The notes under the pieces are model-generated. The model was not told the origin of the DNA. It did no database searches and saw nothing but the letters and a program-made list of their open reading frames with translations. From a virus, in the IMG/VR virus record IMGVR_UViG_3300044960_000922, positions 1 through 36,320 of that record: a DNA stretch of 36,320 nucleotides; one strand, 5' to 3'. Below, in pieces: positions 21,764 to 29,674 of the stretch (the stretch's first letter is position 1; each line of letters starts with the position of its first letter). The position numbers and the translations under genes are program-made.

Positions 21764-24031
21764 TTACGGCCGTTGAGCGCGGGGGGCGCGGCGAATCACC
21801 CGCATCGACTTGAGCGCCACCATGCGGCGCTTGTTCAGGATGCCGAAGGCGGCAACCTGCCGCTCGCCATCGAAGGCGCGCTCAAGCAGCAAGGTCTTTC
21901 CGCCATCTTCCACCCAAATCCTGTCAGGGGCCAGGATGATGGCAGGCAGTCGCGCATAATCCCCTGCCGTCACGGCGCGTTGCCCGCGCGGCTGCTCCAC
22001 GGCATCGTCGCCGTGCTCGGCGCGAACATGCAGCGGCGCGTATTTGTCAATCACCCAGTCGAACAACTCCCGCTTGAGTGCCTCGACGCCGGTCATCTCG
22101 GCGATGCGGGCGGACTCATCCATGGTGAGCAGCCCCATGGTACGGTATGGGTCTACCGGGCGGCCAGCCAGCGCGGCCTGGGCGTAGCGGCGCACGGCCT
22201 CGCCGGTCTCGGGCTGGGCACGCACGGCCCGCGCCAGCGCGTCGCGCATCTCGGCAGGCACGCCGCCCATGTAGGCTTTGGCCAGCTCATACGGCCAGGC
22301 GACGGTTTTCCCGGCAAAGGTGGCGGCCAGATCGGCCATCACCGGATCGAACCTGGAAAGCGCCCCGGCAATGGCCTTGATCGCTTCGGCCTTTCGCCCA
22401 GGCATATACCCCCACCCCTTGTCGATCCCAACCGGCTCTTTGGTCTTTGGGTCGATGGCGTCCCACCCGGCTGGAGGGGTGTTGTAGCCGGGGTCGCCGC
22501 CCAGGAGCTTCGCGCCTTCCCCTCCATTCGCGCCGACAACGCGGCAGCGGCAGTTACTTACAACAATACCACCCGCTAGAATAAGACCTGTGGATGTCGT
22601 GAAGTCGTAAACATGACCAGACCAATCGAATTTTCTGATCTCGATCACATGGTCGAGCAATACCTTTCCGGGGTTAGCGTCAAGCAACTGGCGCAGGAGC
22701 GCGGCTGCTGCCGTCAGGCCGTCGCTCGTGCACTGGCTCAGGCCGGGGTCGATCTGCGCGGGCGAAGCGATGCGAACCGGGTCGTCTGGCGGCGTGTCAA
22801 GCAAAGCGACGGCTGGCGCGAGCGCTACCTTGTCAAGGCGTGGGCCGCTGCCGATGCGCGCAACGCCGATGCCGAACGCATCGCCGTCAGCCTGTACCGC
22901 AGCGGATTGACCAGCGCCAGGCAGATCGCGCTGCGGCTTGGCATGTCCAAGCCAGCCGTTCAGGAGATGCTGCGACGCCGCGGGCTTGGCGAGGATCGAC
23001 GCATCCTCAGAATCGCGCATGGCCGTATGGGTGGCTTCAACCGGCAGTCCCAATGCGCCATCGAGCCGGATTTTGCCGAAGCCTTCACCGCGCGCGGACT
23101 CGACTATGTGCACCAGATGGCGATCGGCACCCGCAATGTGGATTTCGCCTTCCATACCGAGCGCGTCGCCGTGGAAATCGTGCGTCGCCACTGGAATGAC
23201 GCGAAATCCCTGCGCCGCGAGCGTCTCGAACAAATCTTCGGCGCAGGTTGGCGCATGTTCATCGTGTACGATCCAACTCAGCGGGGTATTGATGTCGGGC
23301 GATGCACAGAGCAGCTCGTCGCCCTGTTGGAGCGACTGCGCCGCGACCCATCCACGCCCGGTCAGTATTGGATGATTGGGGGTGACGGCGACCCTGTTCC
23401 CGCTGGCCGCGTGAATCTCCACGATTTCGCCCGCATACCAGACGCGCTGACCGAGTAGGGCATCGCAGCGCACTGGCGTGCTACCAGGGAAGCAATTCCA
23501 GCCATTCGGCGGGTAGTGGCTCTGCCAGAAGGGGTGGTCGGCGGGCAGCGTGAGGCCATTCCACGCCAGATGCTGCGGGCGCGGGTGGGCGACGCTATCC
23601 GAGTGCTTGTAGACCCAGTAACGGTAGCCAGCTTCCTTGAGCTGGGCGAGCCTCCCGGCGGCGTAGCTCGTGGCCAGATTGGTCTGGTATATCACCCTTG
23701 TCCGCCACGCCACCCCCTTGCCGCCCTTGTCGTCCGGCGTCTTGCGGTCGTCTCCCGTCCAGCCCGCCCAGCCGTGGCGGCGGACGATCTCCAGAAACCG
23801 CCCGCGAAACGCCTCCAGCGTCTCGCCCTCGGCAATCGCCTTGTCCACAGCGGCGGCAAGGTCGGCAAGCAGGTCGGCCTTGGCGGCGCCGGCTACCATG
23901 AAGGCGCGGTCGTGGGCGCTCTTCTTGATGTCGTCCCACTTTTTCGTGGGCACGAGATTGCCGAGCTTCCCCCGGAAAAACGCCACCTGCTCATCGAACG
24001 GGCGGCGAAAGACGACGGCGGGGTCAGGCAT
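21764..24031 (-). CDS. F: Head morphogenesis protein F (Mu gp30-like), interrupted by an intein
   Basis: 755 codons. The N-extein (1-179) has PFDEQVAFFRGKLGNLVPTK, TRVIYQTNLATSYAAGRLAQ and HYPPNGWN. The intein is residues 180-493. The C-extein (494-755) resumes with CRCRVVG, joining to PPNGWN-CRCRV, the conserved Mu-F junction, and continues with the later domain (VDPYRTMGLLTMDESARIAE; TAGDYARLPAIILAPDRIW). The spliced protein would have 441 residues. gpF is a minor head protein needed in capsid assembly. Its weak AGGG ribosome-binding site lies about 8 nt before the ATG. Confidence 0.93.
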   Translation of the reverse strand: MPDPAVVFRRPFDEQVAFFRGKLGNLVPTKKWDDIKKSAHDRAFMVAGAAKADLLADLAAAVDKAIAEGETLEAFRGRFLEIVRRHGWAGWTGDDRKTPDDKGGKGVAWRTRVIYQTNLATSYAAGRLAQLKEAGYRYWVYKHSDSVAHPRPQHLAWNGLTLPADHPFWQSHYPPNGWNCFPGSTPVRCDALLGQRVWYAGEIVEIHAASGNRVAVTPNHPILTGRGWVAAQSLQQGDELLCASPDINTPLSWIVHDEHAPTCAEDLFETLAAQGFRVIPVATHDFHGDALGMEGEIHIAGADRHLVHIVESARGEGFGKIRLDGALGLPVEATHTAMRDSEDASILAKPAASQHLLNGWLGHAKPQRDLPGAGQSAAVQADGDAFGIGVARIGSGPRLDKVALAPAVALLDTPPDDPVRIASPAQIDPGLSQCTSDGLTAAAALLRQLLDANPGKVLLDHVIEIRKFDWSGHVYDFTTSTGLILAGGIVVSNCRCRVVGANGGEGAKLLGGDPGYNTPPAGWDAIDPKTKEPVGIDKGWGYMPGRKAEAIKAIAGALSRFDPVMADLAATFAGKTVAWPYELAKAYMGGVPAEMRDALARAVRAQPETGEAVRRYAQAALAGRPVDPYRTMGLLTMDESARIAEMTGVEALKRELFDWVIDKYAPLHVRAEHGDDAVEQPRGQRAVTAGDYARLPAIILAPDRIWVEDGGKTLLLERAFDGERQVAAFGILNKRRMVALKSMRVIRRAPRAQRP
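22553..23494 (-). other. Intein coding segment in gpF (314 codons)
   Basis: The N-terminal splicing block begins at Cys1 (CFPGSTPVRCD), followed by block B with the TxxH motif (AVTPNHPILTGRGWVAA). The C-terminal blocks are GHVYDFTTSTGLILAGGIVV and the terminal SN, followed by Cys+1. The penultimate residue is Ser rather than the usual His. The middle ~210 residues contain no LAGLIDADG or HNH motif in this frame and look like filler; the DNA here encodes a different ORF on the plus strand. The insertion point is the most conserved tract of F, as usual for inteins. Confidence 0.93.
22613..23458 (+). CDS. Putative homing endonuclease encoded antisense inside the intein
   Basis: 281 residues. 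The N-terminal half has two HTH-like units (QYLSGVSVKQLAQERGCCRQ at 17-36; YRSGLTSARQIALRLGMSKP at 95-114). The C-terminal half resembles Vsr-like/PD-(D/E)XK homing nucleases: E151, NVDFAF with D177, RVAVEIV with E188, then HW (193-194) and RRERLEQIFGAGWRMFIVYD. The whole ORF lies within the intein on the other strand. TAGAAT at 22577-22582 could be its -10; its ribosome-binding site is weak. It would supply homing for an intein that has no in-frame nuclease. The assignment is by motif reading. Confidence 0.75.
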   Translation: MTRPIEFSDLDHMVEQYLSGVSVKQLAQERGCCRQAVARALAQAGVDLRGRSDANRVVWRRVKQSDGWRERYLVKAWAAADARNADAERIAVSLYRSGLTSARQIALRLGMSKPAVQEMLRRRGLGEDRRILRIAHGRMGGFNRQSQCAIEPDFAEAFTARGLDYVHQMAIGTRNVDFAFHTERVAVEIVRRHWNDAKSLRRERLEQIFGAGWRMFIVYDPTQRGIDVGRCTEQLVALLERLRRDPSTPGQYWMIGGDGDPVPAGRVNLHDFARIPDALTE

Positions 24032-24123
24032 GGCCGCACCCTATTTGGCGGGGATTCGCGCCGCGTGCAGAATGCACAGACCATCCCCCGATGGCTGTTC
24101 GTTCAATCACACGGAGAACCACC

Positions 24124-24510
24124 ATGAAGCACGACACACACGACCTCACCGAATCGCTCTTCGTCTTTGCGCAGGCCGCGCTTTCCAGTTTGCCCCAGGA
24201 TGCGCCACCCGACTTTGAGGCGGCGCGCACCATGCTCAGGCAGCACCGCACACTCCAGGCACAGACACTCGCCACATGGCCACCGGCGACGCGGGCCGGC
24301 GTGGCGGCACTCATCAAAGCCATGATTATGGTCATGGAGCTTGACCGGGCAACTGGCGGGATGGCGCACCGTGCATCAGGCCACCTTCTTGACGGCACGA
24401 CGCCAACGCGACTCGGCGAGCCACTTGTCGCCGAAATTCTGGCAATGGCAGACGAGCTTGAATCGCTCTATCGAGAAGCGCGGCAATGTCGGCAAGCAGG
24501 CACTGGCTAG
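24124..24510 (+). CDS. Plus-strand protein of unknown function between F and portal
   Basis: 128 residues from ATG 24124, with ACGGAG 8 nt upstream. Mostly helical: LTESLFVFAQAALSSLP, FEAARTMLRQHRTLQAQTLA, TRAGVAALIKAMIMVMELDR and LVAEILAMADELESLYREAR. The amino-acid make-up is that of a real soluble protein. It lies against the late operon and converges on a minus-strand ORF (24332-24550), so one of the two may be spurious. No family was recognised. Confidence 0.5.
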   Translation: MKHDTHDLTESLFVFAQAALSSLPQDAPPDFEAARTMLRQHRTLQAQTLATWPPATRAGVAALIKAMIMVMELDRATGGMAHRASGHLLDGTTPTRLGEPLVAEILAMADELESLYREARQCRQAGTG

Positions 24511-24550
24511 CCCGGTTTGCCCGCTCGAAAGCGGCATCGATGCTTTGCAT
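24332..24550 (-). CDS. Small minus-strand ORF in the packaging operon
   Basis: 72 codons from ATG 24550, with GAGGAG 6 nt upstream. The first ~50 residues look natural (SIDAAFERANRASQCLLADI; LLDRAIQARLPLPEFRRQVA); the rest is less so. It continues the order of the late operon but overlaps the plus-strand ORF at 24124-24510. Function unknown. Confidence 0.45.
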   Translation of the reverse strand: MQSIDAAFERANRASQCLLADIAALLDRAIQARLPLPEFRRQVARRVALASCRQEGGLMHGAPSRQLPGQAP

Positions 24551-24560
24551 TCGTATCTCC

Positions 24561-24698
24561 TCAATCCTTGCTGTCGCAGCGAATGACATACCTCCGTTCG
24601 CGCAGCCATTGGGCAAGCAGGGTTGCACCATCGGGCGCGGACAACCTCATGCGGCGCAGCCGGCGCATGGCGAGTCGGGTTTTCAGCCAGGACCAAAT
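24561..24698 (-). CDS. Small basic ORF, possible ATT start
   Basis: An open frame between the zinc-finger gene and the 72-codon ORF. From ATT 24698, which has GAGGAG 8 nt upstream, it reads 45 residues (IWSWLKTRLAMRRLRRMRLS, then APDGATLLAQWLRERRYVIR and CDSKD). The first ATG is at 24668 (35 residues) and has no clear ribosome-binding site. The phrase GATLLAQWLRERRYVI looks natural. If real, it uses a rare start codon. Confidence 0.4.
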   Translation of the reverse strand: MWSWLKTRLAMRRLRRMRLSAPDGATLLAQWLRERRYVIRCDSKD

Positions 24699-24710
24699 GG
24701 CGAAGTCTCC

Positions 24711-24905
24711 TCAAGGTTTGCGCCTGGCATGGTCGCGCTCCCAGTCGTCGCGGCACTCGACCGAGCACCAGCGCCTGGGCTTTTTGATGCGCTCGCCGCA
24801 CCACAGGCACTGGCCGGTGGGCGCGGGGCCGGAGTCGCGGCGTAGGCGCAAGAGGCGCGCCATTTCCGCCTCCAGACGATCGGTTGCGATGTCAGCTTCG
24901 TCCAT
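24711..24905 (-). CDS. Small zinc-ribbon protein
   Basis: 64 residues from ATG 24905, overlapping the portal stop by 14 nt. The N-terminal helix EADIATDRLEAEMARLLRLR is followed by a four-Cys zinc knuckle, CLWCGERIKKPRRWCSVECR, and a basic end. The Cys spacing recalls small DUF2116/TraR-like zinc proteins in phage head operons. Nucleic-acid or protein binding is plausible; no function is known. Confidence 0.75.
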   Translation of the reverse strand: MDEADIATDRLEAEMARLLRLRRDSGPAPTGQCLWCGERIKKPRRWCSVECRDDWERDHARRKP

Positions 24906-26448
24906 CTCCGCCCTCGCTCTCCACATGCGCCAGATACCGCCCGGCAAGCTCCGCAGCGGCAAAGCCAAGCTCCATCACGCGCGCCAGATCCTCGGTGGGC
25001 AAGTCGCCATAGGCGGCGAGCAGCGCATCGCGCAACTCTGGCAACGACTGGGCCTGCTCGACGATCTGGCGCACACGCTCCATGATCTGCGCCCAGGCGG
25101 GTTCAGCCTCGACCTCCATCCGGTCGGCCTGTAGCCCAGGCACGTCGATGGCGTCCTCTTCGGTGTTGCTTGTCGCCTGCAATGCGTGCACGGCGCGCGA
25201 CTGCGCCGCCGGCGTCGTCTCGGCAGCAGGCTGCTGCGCAGCGCCGCCGATCACCGCTTCGCCATCTTTCGGCTCGGGGATGGCAAACCGCTCGCGCACC
25301 CAGGCTTGCGGGATGACGACGCCAGATGCGGCGAGCTTTTGCACCTGATCGGCGAGCGCCGCCATGTCCTCCGGTTCCTCGACAACGAAGGCAAAGCGCG
25401 GAAGCGGCGCAGCGTCGCCCAGGTTCAGGCGCACCAGCGGCGCGACGAGGTCGCGGCGGATGGTCTCGGCCAGCGACCTGGCGTCGGCGCGCATGATGTC
25501 GGCGCGCACTTCCTGATGGACTTTCGCCTGCGCGAGCGACGAGCCGTCGTCGGTGGTCATGGTCTGCCCCAGCACCGCCTTGCTCACCTGCCGGTCGAGG
25601 TAGTCGATGAGCTTGTGGTAGAGGTCGGCGCTGGCCGACTTGCTGCCGGACTCCACCAGCTCCAGCATCATCTCCTGCGGGATCACCGCCGCAGCGTCGC
25701 TACCCAGCTGGAACGCCGCCTGCTTGAGCACCGCGATGTCCTCGGGTGCCGCGCCCTGGTGGTATTTGCCCACGCGGATGGGCTGGCCGAAGAGCTCGCA
25801 GAAGCGCGCCCAGTCGCGCAGCGCGTAGCTCTTGAAGACCCACGCCCACAGCGCCGAACGCGCCAGCCCCCCTTGCAGCGGGATGCCGCTCATCAAGGGC
25901 GGCTTGTGGAAGATGAACTTGTAGGGCGGCAAAGGCTGGCCATCCACGCTGCCGTCGTAGAGGTGCAAGAGGCTGCCTGTGTCGCGGTCGAAGGTGAACC
26001 AGTGCGCCTCGCGCGGGATGATCTCGGCAGGCCGCCAGAGGCTACCCGTCTCCCAGACGATCTCGGCGACCGCGTAGCCCTTCGCCACCGCGTCCATGAG
26101 GTGCGCGGCCAGACTGAAAACATCGAGGTCGGTGAGCACTTCCGTGACCAGCTCGGCGGCGCGCTTCGCCTCCCGGCTGTCATCCGCCGGCTGCACGTCC
26201 CACGGCAGGCCCGCCACCGCGAGCGTCCGGGTTTGCAGCACCGCGCGGTAGTGGAGGTCTTTTTCCTTGATGTCGTCGGCGGCGAGCATGAACTCCCGCG
26301 CATAGCCCATGGCCGCGTTGCGCAGAATCTCGGCCACCATGGCCGGCGTCATGCTGGCCAGCGGCCGCCACTGCCACACCTGGCGCAAGCCCACCTGCGC
26401 GGGTCGCGCGAGCTCGGCGGTCAAGTCGGTTTTTTTCGCGGTCACCAT
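24892..26448 (-). CDS. Portal protein (Mu gp29-like, DUF935)
   Basis: 518 residues. Visible elements are QVWQWRPLASMTPAMVAEIL, YRAVLQTRTLAVAGLPWDVQ, DAVAKGYAVAEIVWE, ALWAWVFKSYALRDWARFCE and LGQTMTTDDGSSLAQAKVH, the DUF935 pattern. Dodecamers form the DNA entry channel of the head. The ATG at 26448 was chosen because AGGAG lies 8 nt upstream; it overlaps the terminase stop by 7 nt. The C-terminal ~90 residues include one copy of the dispersed 13-bp motif. Confidence 0.94.
   Translation of the reverse strand: MVTAKKTDLTAELARPAQVGLRQVWQWRPLASMTPAMVAEILRNAAMGYAREFMLAADDIKEKDLHYRAVLQTRTLAVAGLPWDVQPADDSREAKRAAELVTEVLTDLDVFSLAAHLMDAVAKGYAVAEIVWETGSLWRPAEIIPREAHWFTFDRDTGSLLHLYDGSVDGQPLPPYKFIFHKPPLMSGIPLQGGLARSALWAWVFKSYALRDWARFCELFGQPIRVGKYHQGAAPEDIAVLKQAAFQLGSDAAAVIPQEMMLELVESGSKSASADLYHKLIDYLDRQVSKAVLGQTMTTDDGSSLAQAKVHQEVRADIMRADARSLAETIRRDLVAPLVRLNLGDAAPLPRFAFVVEEPEDMAALADQVQKLAASGVVIPQAWVRERFAIPEPKDGEAVIGGAAQQPAAETTPAAQSRAVHALQATSNTEEDAIDVPGLQADRMEVEAEPAWAQIMERVRQIVEQAQSLPELRDALLAAYGDLPTEDLARVMELGFAAAELAGRYLAHVESEGGDGRS
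25171..25183 (+). repeat. 13-bp dispersed motif, copy 3 (portal)
   Basis: TGTCGCCTGCAAT with the extended GCGTGCACGGCG flank. Confidence 0.6.
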
Positions 26449-27791
26449 CCTGCCCACTCCTGGGCGCGTCCGCGCCCGTCAAGATCGAGATCGTCAAACG
26501 CCCGGCCAAAACTCCGCCGCGCCACCGACTCATACCCGTAAGCGGGGCGCGCCTCCGACGCCGACGCGCACGCGAGCGCCAGCGCCCAGAAGCGGTCGGC
26601 GTGGCTGCCGCCGTCCCGGTCGGCCAAAAGACGCGGCACGCCGCCCACGCCCGGCTCCATGCGCACGGCCCGGAGGTCGTCGATCAGCGCCTGCCGTCGC
26701 GCAGGCTCGATCTGCAGCAGCAGCCGCCGCGCCTGTAGCCGGTCTTTGAGCGCCACGGCGAGGTCGAGCTTACGTGCCGGCGTGAAGATCACCCCTTCGA
26801 TCCGGTAGCTCCCATGTCGTCGCCGCGCCTCCTCCACCGGCATCTCGCCCATCCCGGTCTGGTCGATAAGCGCCCGCACGACGCGGTATTGGCGCATCAC
26901 GCGGTCGAGCTCTGCGAGCTGCGCGGCAAAGCTCTGCCCGCGCATCTCGATGAGCTCGCGCAGCACCAGCGCGTCGCCCGCTTCCTCGAGCACAGCGATC
27001 ACCGAGAGGTCCCCACGCGCGGCGATGTCCATGCCCACGTGGCAGGGCGCGCCCGCATAAGCGCCGGGGATTGTCGCCTCCAATGCCGACAGAATCTCAT
27101 CGTAGGTGAGCCACTCGCGCCCGGCGCGGTCGAGGAATACGCACTCGAACTCCTGCGCCCAGGTGTCGGGGTCACCGGCGGCGCGGCGCAGTTCCTCGAT
27201 GTCGCGCGGAAGCCCATCGGACACGGCGTCATAGATCGTCACCACGTGCCGGGAAAAGAGCCCGCCCAAGCCCGTGGTCATGATCTCGTGGAACATGTCG
27301 CCCACGCCGTTGGGGGTGGAAATCACCCTGAGTTTCAGCCCCGGTTTCGACACCACCGGCACCAGCGCCCGCCACAGCGCCCGGTTGTCCTTGTGGTGGG
27401 CAAATTCGTCGAGGATGAGGTTGTCGCTCATGCCGCGCGCAGTCTCTGGCTTGGCGGCGATCGCCCGCACGTAGGAGCCGCCGGGGAGCTTGACCATGTG
27501 CGCCATCTCGTCGGCCTCAAAGGGCACATCGAGCGCCTCGAACATGGCACCAATGGCTTTCAGATGCAGCGCCGCGCCGTTTCTGATCGCGTCGATCGCC
27601 CGGTCGCGCGAGATCGAGAGGATCGTCCAGCGCGCAACCCGCCCAGCGGCCCCGGCCTCCAGACAATCGAGCACCGCCTCCAGCGTGGTGGTGAAGGTCT
27701 TGCCCGTCTGCCGGCTCCACATCGCCACTTTCCAGCGGGAGGTGTCGGTGAGATACCGGCGCTGGTAGGGGTAGATGATGGGGGAGGTCAT
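26442..27791 (-). CDS. Terminase large subunit (Mu gp28-like)
   Basis: 449 residues. Near the N-terminus, RWKVAMWSRQTGKTFTT is a Walker-A-like ATPase motif, and NLILDEFAHHKDNRALWRAL holds the Walker-B/DE. LRVISTPNGVGDMF is the coupling motif. The C-terminal nuclease has GMDIAARGDLSVIAV, VRALIDQTGMGEMPVEEARR and ADRFWALALACAS. It pumps and cuts DNA during headful packaging. It overlaps the methylase stop as ATGA. A near-copy of the 13-bp motif lies in it. Confidence 0.95.
   Translation of the reverse strand: MTSPIIYPYQRRYLTDTSRWKVAMWSRQTGKTFTTTLEAVLDCLEAGAAGRVARWTILSISRDRAIDAIRNGAALHLKAIGAMFEALDVPFEADEMAHMVKLPGGSYVRAIAAKPETARGMSDNLILDEFAHHKDNRALWRALVPVVSKPGLKLRVISTPNGVGDMFHEIMTTGLGGLFSRHVVTIYDAVSDGLPRDIEELRRAAGDPDTWAQEFECVFLDRAGREWLTYDEILSALEATIPGAYAGAPCHVGMDIAARGDLSVIAVLEEAGDALVLRELIEMRGQSFAAQLAELDRVMRQYRVVRALIDQTGMGEMPVEEARRRHGSYRIEGVIFTPARKLDLAVALKDRLQARRLLLQIEPARRQALIDDLRAVRMEPGVGGVPRLLADRDGGSHADRFWALALACASASEARPAYGYESVARRSFGRAFDDLDLDGRGRAQEWAGW
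27072..27084 (+). repeat. 13-bp dispersed motif, near copy (terminase)
   Basis: TGTCGCCTCCAAT, one mismatch from the consensus. Confidence 0.4.
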
Positions 27792-28549
27792 GGTGTGATG
27801 ATCAGCTCCACATACTCACGCCGCGCGTCCTGCTTGATGGTGCGGATACGCCGCACCTCCTCGATCTGGCAGTTAGCGTACAGCTCGCGGATCAGCGGGT
27901 GGTCGCCGTAGGTCAGAAGCCAGCGACCATTGAGGCTTTTCAGGCGCTCGGACAACTCCCGGTGCATCGCTTCGTCGAACCGGTGGTCGTATGTTTCCTG
28001 ATCGCCGTCGGCATAAGGCGGGTCGCAAAAAAACACCGTCTCGCGCCCGTCGTAGAGGTCGAACACGCGCTGCCACGGCAGGTTTTCGATGACGACGCCA
28101 GAAAGCCGCCGCGCCACAGTGCGCATCTGCTCAATCAGCGTTGCGACGGGTTTTATGCCACTCGTTTTGCTAACAAGAAATCCTTTCCACGCTCTACCTT
28201 GAAACCCTGCGTGGCGCACCATGATCCAGCGCGCGGCGCGCTGGATGTCGGTCTCGCCCGGCGCTTCGTGGAGATAGCGCAGCCGCTCTTCTCTGTGTAT
28301 GAGCATCCACGAGAGTTCGTCGGCCAGCGCGTCCGGGTGGTACTTGACCACGCGCATGACGTTGGCCAGTCCCCCGTCGATGTCGTTCCACACCTCGGCC
28401 TTGCTTTTGGGCTTCGCGAGCAGCACTGCGCCCATGCCGCCAAATGGCTCGACATAACAGGTGTGCTCGGGCAGCCGCTCGATGATGCGCCGCGCGAGCC
28501 ACCGCTTGCCGCCGGGGTATTTGAGAAACGGCACCACACGCCTACCCAT
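27788..28549 (-). CDS. DNA adenine-N6 methyltransferase (Dam, D12 class)
   Basis: 253 residues. FLKYPGGKRWLARRIIERLP (SAM-binding start), CYVEPFGGMGAVLL (FxGxG motif), a ND-containing WNDIDGGLANVMRV segment, and the catalytic DPPY in VFFCDPPYADGDQETY. This is the D12/Dam group, whose members often methylate GATC. AAGGAGG lies 6 nt before the ATG. It is placed between gp27 and the terminase, so late expression would modify DNA about to be packaged, possibly against host restriction. The target site is inferred, not shown. Confidence 0.93.
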   Translation of the reverse strand: MGRRVVPFLKYPGGKRWLARRIIERLPEHTCYVEPFGGMGAVLLAKPKSKAEVWNDIDGGLANVMRVVKYHPDALADELSWMLIHREERLRYLHEAPGETDIQRAARWIMVRHAGFQGRAWKGFLVSKTSGIKPVATLIEQMRTVARRLSGVVIENLPWQRVFDLYDGRETVFFCDPPYADGDQETYDHRFDEAMHRELSERLKSLNGRWLLTYGDHPLIRELYANCQIEEVRRIRTIKQDARREYVELIITP

Positions 28550-29069
28550 ACAGCGCCTCCTTCACCCGCTTGAGCGTCTCGGCATCGAGCCGCTTGCCTT
28601 CCTTGCCCTGCTGCGCTTCCAGCGCCTCGATCTTGCTGCGCACTTCGTCTTGCCAGCGCTTTTGGCCGATGCTGGCGCGGCTGGCTTCGGCGATGGCGCG
28701 GGCGGCTTGGCTCAAGACCTTCACCTGCTCGGCAGGGTCGGCCTCTTCGGCGGCTTCGGTCACCCGGCTCATGGCATCGAAGAGCGCCGACTGCACCATG
28801 CGCAGCACGGCCGCAGAATGCTCGTCTGCCTCATCGGGCGCGCTCTGCGCGATCAGTCGCGCCGCCTCGGTGCTGGCCTTGATGCGCATCATCACGGCCT
28901 GCACGCGCTGGTCGTAGCGGTGGATGGCCGAGGGGCTGATGTCGAAGCCCTTTTCCTTGAGCCAGGCGGCCAGCGCCGCATAGCCGCCGTGGGACTGGTC
29001 GGCGAGCAGCCGCTCCAGCTCGGCGCGGATCGCCTCGGGCAGTTGATAGACCTTGCTGCGGCGGGCCAT
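28542..29069 (-). CDS. Mu gp27-like protein (DUF3486, small-terminase-like)
   Basis: 175 residues: MARRSKVYQLPEAIRAELER, SHGGYAALAAWLKEKGFDIS, SAIHRYDQRVQAVM, then a long helix. This is the DUF3486 family, an HTH plus coiled coil found just before the large terminase in Mu relatives and considered the DNA-recognition partner. Its ATG lies 2 bp after the gp26-like stop. Overlap with the methylase gene is 8 nt. Confidence 0.9.
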   Translation of the reverse strand: MARRSKVYQLPEAIRAELERLLADQSHGGYAALAAWLKEKGFDISPSAIHRYDQRVQAVMMRIKASTEAARLIAQSAPDEADEHSAAVLRMVQSALFDAMSRVTEAAEEADPAEQVKVLSQAARAIAEASRASIGQKRWQDEVRSKIEALEAQQGKEGKRLDAETLKRVKEALYG

Positions 29070-29071
29070 CG

Positions 29072-29398
29072 TCACCACCTCGGCGGGCGGGCGAGCCCAG
29101 CCGGGGCGTCGGCCCGGTATTCGTAGACGTCCTCCCCGTGCGCGGTGAGCTTGGCTGCCCAGAGAGGCGAAGCGTCGCGGATGATCGCCACAAGCCCGTG
29201 GCTTTCAAGCCACCCGAGCTCCTTGCGCACCATATCGGCGGTGGCGTAGATGGGGATTTCGTGCGCGCAGGAGAGCAGCACATGTTCGGTGGTGCCATAG
29301 GGCCTCGCGTGCCACAGCGCGGTGAGCATGAGCCAGCGCAGCGTCTCGCGCTCTGCGCGCGCGATGTCGATGGCGGCGTCGATTCGGCGGTCGGTCAT
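29072..29398 (-). CDS. Mu gp26-like protein
   Basis: 108 residues with a winged-helix look: RETLRWLMLTALWHARPYGT, ADMVRKELGWLESHGLVAII, then SPLWAAKLTAHGEDVYEYRA. This matches the short proteins between gp25 and gp27 in Mu-like phages, of unknown role. ATGA overlap with gp25. Confidence 0.8.
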   Translation of the reverse strand: MTDRRIDAAIDIARAERETLRWLMLTALWHARPYGTTEHVLLSCAHEIPIYATADMVRKELGWLESHGLVAIIRDASPLWAAKLTAHGEDVYEYRADAPAGLARPPRW

Positions 29399-29670
29399 TG
29401 TTGTTTTCTCCCGGCAAGAAGCTCGTAGAGGCGGTCGAGCTTGGTGTTGATCGCGGTGTATTCGCGGATCGCGTCCTCCCGCCGCTGGTAGTGCAGCGGC
29501 AGCTCCGCCATCAGCCGCTCGAAGCGGTTTTCCAGATCATCGATGCGGCGCAGGCGGCTCTCGATGTCGTCGAGCAGCCTGGCGGCAAACCACTTCAGCA
29601 GCGCGAACACCCCGCCTACGATCACGCCGCCTACCGAGAGCAGCACCGGCAGGCTCACGCCTGCGCTCAT
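29395..29670 (-). CDS. Mu gp25-like membrane protein (DUF2730 type)
   Basis: 91 residues. One N-terminal membrane span (LPVLLSVGGVIVGGVFALLK) is followed by an amphipathic coiled coil (ARLLDDIESRLRRIDDLENR; NTKLDRLYELLAG). This fits the DUF2730-like protein next to the lysis genes in Mu relatives. The ATG at 29670 was preferred, with AAGGTG upstream; an ATG five codons earlier is possible. Confidence 0.75.
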   Translation of the reverse strand: MSAGVSLPVLLSVGGVIVGGVFALLKWFAARLLDDIESRLRRIDDLENRFERLMAELPLHYQRREDAIREYTAINTKLDRLYELLAGRKQQ

Positions 29671-29674
29671 CACG

